From Rickettsiales bacterium (GTDB taxonomy: Bacteria; Pseudomonadota; Alphaproteobacteria; Rickettsiales; UBA1997): a DNA stretch of 14,707 bases. Position 1 is the first letter of the stretch. The number at the start of each line of letters is the position of its first letter. This document shows positions 1-6,254 of the stretch, piece after piece. The DNA lies in NCBI GenBank assembly GCA_947487845.1, contig CANKYC010000023.1, positions 1 to 14,707 of the forward strand, written 5' to 3'. The notes under the pieces were generated by a model. The model saw nothing but the letters and a program-made list of their open reading frames with translations, did not search any database and was not told where the DNA came from. The translations under genes and the position numbers were made by a program.

Positions 1-1
1 A

Positions 2-76
2 TTAGACGACATTTTGGACAAGTTTTTAGTCATGTTTTTTGACTGGAATTTAGAGGTTTCTATTCGGAGAGAATAG
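2..76 (+). CDS. Possible 3' end of an unidentified gene cut by the window edge
   Basis: One plus-strand frame is open from the left edge to a TAG at 74-76 and codes for about 24 residues, beginning LDDILDKF and ending VSIRRE. A terminator-like hairpin follows 25 nt later on the same strand, which is the main reason to suspect a real gene end here. The peptide is too short to assign to a family, and an open run of this length can occur by chance in AT-rich DNA. It would run convergent with the peroxidase gene at 213-764. Confidence 0.25.
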   Translation, partial: LDDILDKFLVMFFDWNLEVSIRRE

Positions 77-101
77 AAAAAACTTGAAAAGCCTTGAAAC
101 T

Positions 102-138
102 GGGGGCGGAAAGCGGGTTTTTAGCCCCCCATTTTTTT
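102..138 (+). terminator. Rho-independent terminator candidate
   Basis: GGGGGC at 102-107 pairs perfectly with GCCCCC at 124-129 across a 16-nt loop. The run TTTTTTT at 132-138 follows almost at once. GC-rich stem plus T tract is the classic intrinsic terminator layout for plus-strand transcription. It would end a gene entering from the left edge. The rather large loop lowers confidence. Confidence 0.45.
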
Positions 139-146
139 AATTATGC

Positions 147-203
147 CAAATTTTTACCAAAAAGACAAAGTTATGGCTATCAAGAGATAGTTAATTTGGT
201 ATA
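147..203 (-). repeat. Half copy of the 162-bp palindromic element
   Basis: These 57 bases match the reverse complement of 838-894 with three differences, clustered where GCG in the other copy reads TGG here. The match covers one 34-base terminal arm plus 23 bases of the interior. The other half of the element is missing, so this is a truncated or solo copy. It ends in TTTGGTATA nine bases past the stop codon of the peroxidase gene. The arm contains a small hairpin, CTATC-AAGA-GATAG, at 177-190. Confidence 0.8.
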
Positions 204-212
204 TATTGAGAT

Positions 213-764
213 CTATAAATTCTTCTCAATCGCCGCAATAACCTCTTTGGATTGCGGATCGGTGGCAGAAGAAAACCAAGTGATAAAATTACCATTTTTA
301 TCAATCAGATATTTATGAAAATTCCATTTTGGCGAGGCAAAAAAACCCGCTTCATTATTAGCCCAAAGATAAAATGGATGAGCATTTTCACCTTTAATTT
401 TACTAACTTGAGTTAGTAAAAAAGTGACGTGAAATTCTTTGTGAACAAAATCTTTTACCTGCTGCAATTCACCAAATTCTTGATTGCCAAAATCGTTTGA
501 AGGCACGCCGATTATTACTAAGCCACGGCTTTTATATTTTTCATAAAGGCTTTGTAAACCTTTATATTGAGGTGTGAATCCGCACTTTGAAGCGGTGTTT
601 ACAACTAAAATCAACTTGCCGCGATAATCTGAAAAATCGATTTTTTTGCCGTCAATTCCATTAAAAGAAAATTGGTAAGCATTCTTTGCGCTAATATTGG
701 CAAAGCTTTCTTGGCTTAAGCAGAAAAATAAAAATAGGCTGAAGAATATTTTATAAATTTTCAT
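213..764 (-). CDS. Secreted glutathione peroxidase family protein (single-cysteine type)
   Basis: A 183-residue member of the glutathione peroxidase (thioredoxin-fold) family, which reduces hydroperoxides with glutathione or thioredoxin. The first ~22 residues form a signal peptide (basic start, FFSLFLFF core, then SFANISA), so the enzyme probably acts in the periplasm. The catalytic tetrad is visible: C61 in NTASKCGFTPQY, Q95 in NDFGNQE, and W147-N148 in PKWNFHKY. The only other cysteine lies in the signal peptide. The resolving cysteine of thioredoxin-dependent two-cysteine relatives, usually in an FC motif after the Gln loop, is replaced by V in KDFVHKE. The usual FPCN cysteine is S88. Length is normal and no internal Met offers another start. 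No Shine-Dalgarno is evident. Palindromic repeats flank the gene on both sides. Family assignment is secure; the reductant is not known. Confidence 0.93.
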   Translation of the reverse strand: MKIYKIFFSLFLFFCLSQESFANISAKNAYQFSFNGIDGKKIDFSDYRGKLILVVNTASKCGFTPQYKGLQSLYEKYKSRGLVIIGVPSNDFGNQEFGELQQVKDFVHKEFHVTFLLTQVSKIKGENAHPFYLWANNEAGFFASPKWNFHKYLIDKNGNFITWFSSATDPQSKEVIAAIEKNL

Positions 765-837
765 GATTTATAGTTTGTTTTGAATTGCTGGATTGAAGTC
801 TTAAAATAAGTTTCACGATCTTTTGTAGATGCCATAC

Positions 838-999
838 TATACCAAATTAACTATCTCTTGATAGCGCTAACTTTGTCTTTTTGGTAAAAATTTGCTCAGA
901 AAATGACGCTGTATCACTTGATAAAGCTTACATTTTCAGTCGCAATTTTTCCTCAAAAATACTTCGTTAGCGCTATCAAGAGATAGTTAATTTGGTATA
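838..999. repeat. 162-bp near-perfect palindromic element (MITE-like)
   Basis: The 34 bases at 838-871 are an exact inverted repeat of 966-999, both ending in TATA. The inner halves are also complementary with mismatches; for example AAAAATTTG..CAGAAAATG at 886-905 mirrors CATTTTCAG..CAATTTTT at 931-950. The whole element could therefore fold into one long hairpin with a short central loop. No protein is encoded. A half copy in opposite orientation lies at 147-203. The TATA ends and compact size resemble non-autonomous elements of the IS630/mariner kind or Rickettsia-type palindromic repeats; that assignment is inference. The right arm supplies the final codons and stop of the neighbouring glycosyltransferase gene, and the hairpin may also end transcription there. 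Confidence 0.85.
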
Positions 1000-1979
1000 A
1001 ACAAAATATTTATTAATTCACAAACCAAAACACCCAACAAAAACCATTTCAAATTTCTCTTCTTTTTCTTCGATCTCGCCCATCTTACCAAAAAATTTGG
1101 ATCTTGGTGAAATTTAAAAAAAGCATTTTGCGCCACATCATTATCCGGAATTTCTTCTAGTTTTTTTAGTTTAAAATCGGAAAAATTTTCAAACTCAAAT
1201 CCAGTCAAATCAAGGTCAGAAGTCGTGTGGGTGCCACTATTATCAAAGCCAATATTTTTGACTAAAGTTTTAAGTGGATGTAAAGTATAGGCGTTATTCT
1301 TAAACATCGAATAAGACATTTGAATGTCCCAAGTATCGATCTTTTTTTGCATCTGAAATTTCAACATTTCCGCCATATTGGAGCCGGGTTTGTTAAATTC
1401 TTTCACCAGATTTTTATCCTTAACAAATTCAGCATAATCCCTCACTTCAAAATCGATTTTCTGCCAGCGATCTTTCCAAGTTCCCCAGCCCAAAGCGCAG
1501 TTGCGGCCTTTGGCGAAGAAAATATCGGCGGAATAATTTTTTGGATATTCGATAATTTTTGGTGAATAATTAAAACCGGCAACGCACCAAACTTGAGGGG
1601 AATTTTTATAAAATTGTAAACCTTCATTAATAAATCGAAGAAAATTTTTGGCAGTTAAAATATCATCTTCAACTACGATTATATTTTCACTATTTTCTAG
1701 AACTGCTCTAATACCGCTCGTAATCGAGTTTTTAATTCCGTAATTTAATTCTCTTTTGAGAATATGCTTGGTTTTAAATCCGGAAATTTCATCAATAACT
1801 TGGTGAACTTCTTTTAAAGCTGGCAAATCTTTGATGTTTCTTGGACCGTCGCAAAAAATAAAAATTTCTGATTCTGCGGCTAAATCATTTTTTGCTAAAG
1901 CTTCCAAAACTTCTTTGGTTTTGTCGGCGCGATTAAAGCAAAAAAACGCGATTGGCGCTGGTTTAAATGATTGATTCAT
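987..1979 (-). CDS. GT-A-fold (family 2-like) glycosyltransferase
   Basis: A 330-residue protein resembling the glycosyltransferases often annotated as HlpA-like or family 2. It probably moves a sugar from a nucleotide-sugar donor onto a surface glycan. Visible features are the N-terminal strand PIAFFCFNRADKT, CDGPRN at 43-48, the metal-binding-like acidic motif VVEDD at 102-106, and GWGTWKDRW at 164-172. Further on are KIDTWDIQ and LVKNIGFDNSGTH, typical of this group. The start is placed at 1979 rather than 2006 because GGGAG (complement of 1984-1988) lies 4 nt upstream and the overlap with the preceding gene is then only 17 nt. The last ~19 residues are hydrophobic and could touch the membrane. 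The final codons (IPN and stop) lie in the palindromic element at 838-999, so the original C-terminus may have been replaced. Donor and acceptor are unknown. Confidence 0.88.
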   Translation of the reverse strand: MNQSFKPAPIAFFCFNRADKTKEVLEALAKNDLAAESEIFIFCDGPRNIKDLPALKEVHQVIDEISGFKTKHILKRELNYGIKNSITSGIRAVLENSENIIVVEDDILTAKNFLRFINEGLQFYKNSPQVWCVAGFNYSPKIIEYPKNYSADIFFAKGRNCALGWGTWKDRWQKIDFEVRDYAEFVKDKNLVKEFNKPGSNMAEMLKFQMQKKIDTWDIQMSYSMFKNNAYTLHPLKTLVKNIGFDNSGTHTTSDLDLTGFEFENFSDFKLKKLEEIPDNDVAQNAFFKFHQDPNFLVRWARSKKKKRNLKWFLLGVLVCELINILFIPN

Positions 1980-3057
1980 AAAGCTCCCGCGTTTGTCTGG
2001 CAACATTTTGCCAAGTAAATAATTTATTTCTCTCCAAACCTTTGGCGCTCATTTTTTTTCTTAAATTTGAATCAGAAATTATTTTTTCAACACTAGCTTT
2101 AATCGCCAAATTATCTTTCGGATCAAAGTAAATTGCTGCGTCACCCGCAACTTCTGGAATTGGTTCTTTATTACTTGCAAGTACGGGACAACCGCAAGCA
2201 AAAGCTTCGAGCAAAGTTACATAAAAACCTTCGCAATAAGAAGGCGCGAGAAAGGCGAGGGCGTTTTTGTAAAGACCAACCAAAGTTGAATCATTGCCTT
2301 GAATTGCAAAAACTTTTTTATCCAAACTATGGCTGGCTAAAAAAGTTTTTTCTTTTTTGTTAAAAGATTGACCAAAGCATAAAAGATTTAAATTTGGATT
2401 ATCTTTTAGAGTTTTTTCAATTGCCAAAACCGTGAAATAAAAGTTTTTATAAATGCCTCTGGTTCCAACAAAGAGTAAGTATTCTTGGTTTGATGAAATA
2501 AGTAAATTGCGGTCGATATTTATCGAAGTATCAAGTGAACAAGCTTGTGTAATTATGGCGATTTTGTCTTCTTTAATATCGGTTAAACGGATTAAATCTT
2601 TTTTGGTATTTTCCGAAACCACGATAATTTTTTTTGCTCTTTTCGCCGATTCCAATTTTAAATTTGCAGTTTGATCTTTTGGTGAAAAAAACTCAGGATA
2701 AAGTTCGTAAGTCATATCGTGAATTGTGGTCACGAAAGGCTTGTTTTTCAAGTGTTCAAGGAAATATTTGTTATAATAAGTTGGATGAAAAATATCGAAA
2801 TTTCCTGATTCAAAAAATGAATTAATTGCGGCGAAATTTTGATCTTTTTTTAAGAATTTTTGAATTTTACTGGGTGCGATTTTTGGGTTTATGATATTGG
2901 TAAATTCCTTTAAATATTCATTTTCATGCTCAATAACTGGCAATAAAATTTCGGTATTTTCTTCTTGTTTTAAATGGTCGATTAAATTGCAAAAAAAACG
3001 CGAAATACCACCGTTTTTCTGGGAGACGAAGATTTGATGGTCGAAGAGAATTTTCAT
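1963..3057 (-). CDS. Family 1/GT4-type glycosyltransferase (GT-B fold)
   Basis: A 364-residue GT-B-fold glycosyltransferase of the GT4 group, similar to the cytoplasmic mannosyltransferases of O-antigen and capsule pathways. The N-terminal acceptor domain carries the KNGGISRF loop (14-21), TTIHD with H113, and YELYPEFF. The C-terminal donor domain carries LFVGTR (195-200) and PSYCEGFYVTLLEAFACGCPVL. That stretch holds the retaining-type E-x7-E pair, E276 and E284, which contact the nucleotide sugar. NKEPIPEVAGDAAIYFDP is also typical. Length is normal. The gene overlaps the next glycosyltransferase by 17 nt, so the two are probably translationally coupled and act in one glycan pathway. No clear Shine-Dalgarno precedes the start. 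The sugar is not predictable from sequence alone. Confidence 0.93.
   Translation of the reverse strand: MKILFDHQIFVSQKNGGISRFFCNLIDHLKQEENTEILLPVIEHENEYLKEFTNIINPKIAPSKIQKFLKKDQNFAAINSFFESGNFDIFHPTYYNKYFLEHLKNKPFVTTIHDMTYELYPEFFSPKDQTANLKLESAKRAKKIIVVSENTKKDLIRLTDIKEDKIAIITQACSLDTSINIDRNLLISSNQEYLLFVGTRGIYKNFYFTVLAIEKTLKDNPNLNLLCFGQSFNKKEKTFLASHSLDKKVFAIQGNDSTLVGLYKNALAFLAPSYCEGFYVTLLEAFACGCPVLASNKEPIPEVAGDAAIYFDPKDNLAIKASVEKIISDSNLRKKMSAKGLERNKLFTWQNVARQTRELYESII
1984..1988 (-). promoter_or_regulatory. Shine-Dalgarno GGGAG of the GT-A glycosyltransferase
   Basis: On the minus strand GGGAG is followed by CTTT and then the ATG at 1979. It lies inside the 3' end of the upstream glycosyltransferase gene. 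It favours the 1979 start over the longer 2006 start, which has no such site at the right distance. It is one of the few clear ribosome-binding sites in the window. Confidence 0.6.
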
Positions 3058-3124
3058 AATGTTTTTGAATTATTATTCGCGCTGAATCCTGAACTTGTTT
3101 TTAGGATCTATAAAGACTCCCTGC

Positions 3125-3344
3125 AAACTCGAGCAAAACCCCTCACCCCAACCCTCTCCCGCAAGGGGAGAGGGAGTTAAATCGAATTTCGATCAAGCTT
3201 CCTCTTTCGCGAGGGGAGGGAGTTAAATCGAATTTCGATCAAGCTTCCTCTTTCGCAAGGGTAGGGGGAGTTAAATCGAATTTCGATCAAAGCTCCCTCT
3301 CCCCTTGCGGGAGAGGGTTGGGGTGAGGGGTTTTGCTCGAGTTT
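3125..3344. repeat. 220-bp GC-rich composite palindrome with inner tandem repeats
   Basis: This fills most of the 322-base gap between the MscS gene (3380) and the GT4 gene (3057). The 52 bases at 3125-3176 are an exact inverted repeat of 3293-3344. Each arm itself folds into a hairpin, CCCTCTCCC-GCAA-GGGGAGAGGG in the left arm. Between the arms are three tandem units starting near 3174, 3220 and 3268 (46 and 48 bases apart; the third is shortened). Each unit contains GAGTTAAATCGAATTTCGAT followed by a CTTCCTCTTTCGC-type stretch. The CCCTCACCCCAACCCTCTCC motif resembles repeats dispersed in many bacterial genomes, from memory. It is much richer in GC than its surroundings. No protein is encoded. 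It may insulate or end transcription. Flanks 3058-3124 and 3345-3379 show nothing recognisable. Confidence 0.9.
3174..3300. repeat. Three ~47-bp tandem units inside the GC-rich palindrome
   Basis: The units begin at 3174, 3220 and 3268. All share an odd palindrome, ATCGAATTTCGAT, preceded by GGGAGTTAA. They then differ slightly: TTTCGCGAGGGGAGG in one, TTTCGCAAGGGTAGGGG in the next. The third unit runs straight into the right arm of the large inverted repeat. The pattern suggests growth by slippage or nested insertion. Confidence 0.8.
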
Positions 3345-3379
3345 GAAGTAAGTTTTGGTATATATTCACACAAAAAGAG

Positions 3380-4654
3380 TTAAACCAAAGATTTAATCTC
3401 TCTTTGCGGAAGCGGAATGCGGATATTATTTTCTTGAAGCTTGTCCCAGATATTTATTAAAACATCACTTTTCGGCTTGGCGCGGCCTTCTACGATGTCG
3501 CTGATCCAGAAATAAAGAGTAAATTTAATATCATATTCCCCAAAAGATGTGACAAAACATTCAGCTTCTGGATAGTTTAAGCAGCGCGAATTTTCTCGCG
3601 CACAATTTAATAAAATATCGCGAACCATTGTCAAATCTGAGCCATAAGCCACGCCTAAATTAATTTCAATTCGAGCGCGGTTATTGGTGTAACTCCAATT
3701 GGTCACTTTTTGGATGATGAAATCTTCATTTGGTACCATGATTTCTTTGCCGTCGGAGCCTTCAATTAAAGTATAACGGCCGCCAAAATGTTTTACGATG
3801 CCGTAAATATTGCCGCCATCAAGTTCAACAACGTCGCCGATTTCGACTGATTTTTCAAAAAGCAAAATAATGCCGCTGATAAAATTGGAGGCGATTTTTT
3901 GTAAACCAAACCCAATTCCCACGCCGACAGCGCCGCCAATTACAGCTAGAGTTGTCATATCAACCCCGAAAGTTTTAAGCAGAATTATGATGACTATTGC
4001 GTAAACGATGATGTCGATGAATTTTGCGATGATGCTTTTGGTGCTAGATTTAATGCTTTTGGAATTATCGACGTAAGATTTACTTTTTTTACTTACTAAA
4101 CTTGAGATCCAAAACACGATCATCAAAACGATGATAGCTTTGATTACGAGGTAAATTGAGATGCGAACATTGCCGATTTTGAAAGCGTAGAAATCGAGAT
4201 ATTCAATTACTAAATCAAGCATGCCGAAAATGTCGAGAATTAAGGCTGGTATTAAAAAAGAACCGGCAATATTGGCAATAAAACTATTGTTGGATGAAAT
4301 GCGTAGGAAGCGCAAAAACAAGAAAAGCGCGACCAATTTTAATGTGGTGGAAAAGAGAATAGTTTCTTTAAAAAATTCGGAATAAATCGACAATCCGATT
4401 GCTAGAAAAATTACGGCAAAAATTGGATAAAGTAGCGGAATTAAATATCTGGTGACGAGGCGATTAAGTTCGATATTTTTTTTAAGAGTGGAAGAAATGA
4501 TTTTTGGGAAGATGAATTTGCGGCTGATTTTGTAAAAAATGTAAGAAAGAATGAAACATAAAATCAGCGACAAGGACTGCCAATAAAGGCTAGAACTCGC
4601 AACTGTTTTTTCGAGAACTTCAAGAAGTTGATCGTAGCTGATTTTATCTTTCAT
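3380..4654 (-). CDS. MscS-family small-conductance mechanosensitive channel
   Basis: A 424-residue inner-membrane protein of the MscS family, which opens under membrane tension to release solutes during osmotic downshock. About five hydrophobic segments lie in the first ~225 residues, more than the three of E. coli MscS, so this is a medium-sized family member. The pore helix and beta domain are clear: TLAVIGGAVGVGIGFGLQKI (about 235-254), then ASNFISGIILLFEKSVEIGD leading into the cytoplasmic beta barrel, and VPNEDFI at 308-314. The C-terminal alpha/beta domain ends in the typical NNIRIPLPQREI. The gene lies 17 nt downstream of isocitrate dehydrogenase on the same strand, so the two are probably co-transcribed, although they have no obvious functional link. 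No Shine-Dalgarno is evident in the short spacer. Confidence 0.95.
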   Translation of the reverse strand: MKDKISYDQLLEVLEKTVASSSLYWQSLSLILCFILSYIFYKISRKFIFPKIISSTLKKNIELNRLVTRYLIPLLYPIFAVIFLAIGLSIYSEFFKETILFSTTLKLVALFLFLRFLRISSNNSFIANIAGSFLIPALILDIFGMLDLVIEYLDFYAFKIGNVRISIYLVIKAIIVLMIVFWISSLVSKKSKSYVDNSKSIKSSTKSIIAKFIDIIVYAIVIIILLKTFGVDMTTLAVIGGAVGVGIGFGLQKIASNFISGIILLFEKSVEIGDVVELDGGNIYGIVKHFGGRYTLIEGSDGKEIMVPNEDFIIQKVTNWSYTNNRARIEINLGVAYGSDLTMVRDILLNCARENSRCLNYPEAECFVTSFGEYDIKFTLYFWISDIVEGRAKPKSDVLINIWDKLQENNIRIPLPQREIKSLV

Positions 4655-4671
4655 TTTTTATGATATTAAGA

Positions 4672-6159
4672 TTATTCGCCTTGTCCCGAAGTGTATCCCG
4701 CTTTGCCGTCGAACAAGTACAAGCCTTCATATTTCACAAAATCAATTTCTTTCTCATTCATAATCGAAAGCATTTCAATAATGTCTTGATGCGTGATTGT
4801 TTTTTTGGCATCAATAATATCATTGCTTGATTTTCCGGTAATTCCTTTGCCGATAAAACGCAAAATTGTTTGTCCGCCTGCGTAATTTGGCATCATGTGT
4901 TTATCCAAATGTGGCCATAGTAAAAGGCCTTTGGCGCTGATCATTTTTACTTCCAGTTTTTCGCTTTCCATGTCTTTTAAAACTTCTAACAAATCGTCGA
5001 ATTTTTTGTTCCATTCCACGAATAAATCGAAACCAATTAAAGTTCTTTTTTCTGCTTTTTGAGCAATTTCTTCACCTTTAATTTCGGTTTTATTGTCGGA
5101 AGTGGAAAAGTTGGCAAGTGGCAATTGGCTTGGCTTTTGACCTAATCTAGAAATTACTGCGCGAGTAAATTCTTTGGTTCCAACTTTCTTTTTGCTGCTA
5201 GTTTCATTGAAAATATCAGCGGTGTGAATTCCATCTTCAATCGTTTTATAAAGTGCGTTTCTAATATTGTTGGCAACTTCATTTTGACCGATATGAACCA
5301 GCATCATAATCGCACCATGCAACAATCCTGTTGGGTTGGCGATATCTTGCCCAGAAATGTCGGGCGCTGATCCATGAATTGCTTCAAACATTGCATAATC
5401 TTTGCCGATATTTGCTGAACCAGCTAAACCTACAGAACCCGAGGTTTCAGCAACAACGTCAGAAATAATATCGCCGTAAAGATTCATTGTTACAATCACG
5501 TCAAAAATTTCTGGCTTAGCGGCAAGGCGCGCCGTTCCTATGTCAATGATGTAATGTTCATTTTTAATTTGGGGATATTCTTGAGCAATTTCATCAAAAA
5601 CTTTATGAAAAATTCCATCTGTCATTTTCATAATATTGTCTTTTGAAAAACAGCTTACTTTTTTTCTGCCATTTGCAACCGCATATTCAAAAGCATAACG
5701 AATAATTTTTTCACAACCATTGCGAGTTACTAATTTCAAGCATTCGTAAGTTTGTTCGGATTGACGATATTCAATTCCAGCATAAAGATCTTCTTCATTT
5801 TCGCGCACAATAACCACATCCATTCCCGGACATTTTGTGGCGATAAAAGGGTAAAATGACGAAACTGGTCGCACATTGGCAAAAAGACCCAGTTTTTTTC
5901 TCATGGTCACATTCAAACTTTTGTAACCGCCACCTTGCGGAGTTGTGATTGGTGCTTTTAACAAAATGCGCGTGCTGTTTAAATCTTCCCAAGCCGATGG
6001 CATAAGGCCAGAATTAAAGCCTTTTTCGTAAATTTTTTTACCAACTTCGATAACATTAAATTTAATATCAGCTTTTGCTTCTTTAAGAATTTCAAGAGTG
6101 CTTTCCATAATTTCTGGCCCAATGCCATCGCCATAGGCAACCGTGATCGTTCTGGTCAT
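4672..6159 (-). CDS. icd: Isocitrate dehydrogenase, long form with C-terminal extension
   Basis: Catalyses oxidative decarboxylation of isocitrate to 2-oxoglutarate in the TCA cycle. The 495-residue protein has the beta-decarboxylating dehydrogenase core (about 1-340) plus a ~150-residue C-terminal domain, as in the Thermus and Rickettsia enzymes. Isocitrate-binding residues are present: S81, N83 and R87 in KSLNVTMRK, R97, and R119 in VRENEEDLYAGIEY with Y126. Lysine K178 (DNIMK) and metal-site aspartates D230 and D234 (NLYGDIISD) are also in place. The cofactor loop reads HGSAPDISGQDIANP, with D267-I268 where the NADP-dependent E. coli enzyme has Lys-Tyr. In this superfamily Asp there is associated with NAD use, so NAD preference is possible. 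No Shine-Dalgarno is seen. The gene heads a probable unit with the MscS gene and is divergent from the membrane glycosyltransferase operon. Confidence 0.95.
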   Translation of the reverse strand: MTRTITVAYGDGIGPEIMESTLEILKEAKADIKFNVIEVGKKIYEKGFNSGLMPSAWEDLNSTRILLKAPITTPQGGGYKSLNVTMRKKLGLFANVRPVSSFYPFIATKCPGMDVVIVRENEEDLYAGIEYRQSEQTYECLKLVTRNGCEKIIRYAFEYAVANGRKKVSCFSKDNIMKMTDGIFHKVFDEIAQEYPQIKNEHYIIDIGTARLAAKPEIFDVIVTMNLYGDIISDVVAETSGSVGLAGSANIGKDYAMFEAIHGSAPDISGQDIANPTGLLHGAIMMLVHIGQNEVANNIRNALYKTIEDGIHTADIFNETSSKKKVGTKEFTRAVISRLGQKPSQLPLANFSTSDNKTEIKGEEIAQKAEKRTLIGFDLFVEWNKKFDDLLEVLKDMESEKLEVKMISAKGLLLWPHLDKHMMPNYAGGQTILRFIGKGITGKSSNDIIDAKKTITHQDIIEMLSIMNEKEIDFVKYEGLYLFDGKAGYTSGQGE

Positions 6160-6254
6160 TTTATAAATTGATTTTTGATTGAAGAGAGAGTTATTTGCCG
6201 CCTTTTATTCTTTATTTTACGAAGAAAAATTCAATCTTTTACTTGTAAGCGTCG
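6160..6254. promoter_or_regulatory. Divergent intergenic region with presumed promoters
   Basis: This 95-bp AT-rich spacer separates the divergent starts of icd and the first membrane glycosyltransferase gene, so promoters for both directions should lie here. Candidate elements such as TTGATT near the icd side and TATTCTTTATTTTA near 6205-6220 are visible. In DNA this rich in A and T they are not convincing, so no exact boxes are assigned. Neither start has a clear Shine-Dalgarno. Confidence 0.4.

Noticed and set aside
94..318. A 74-codon plus-strand ORF across the half repeat and the peroxidase 3' end
   Set aside because: It runs through a terminator-like hairpin and a repeat, and is antisense to the conserved peroxidase gene. 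It shows no family resemblance.
3125..3344. CRISPR-like array
   Set aside because: There are only three units, no unique spacers between identical repeats, the block is enclosed in one large inverted repeat, and no cas genes are nearby.
3810..4004. A 64-codon plus-strand ORF opposite the MscS gene
   Set aside because: It is antisense to the highly conserved pore and beta-domain region and is explained as a codon-bias shadow.
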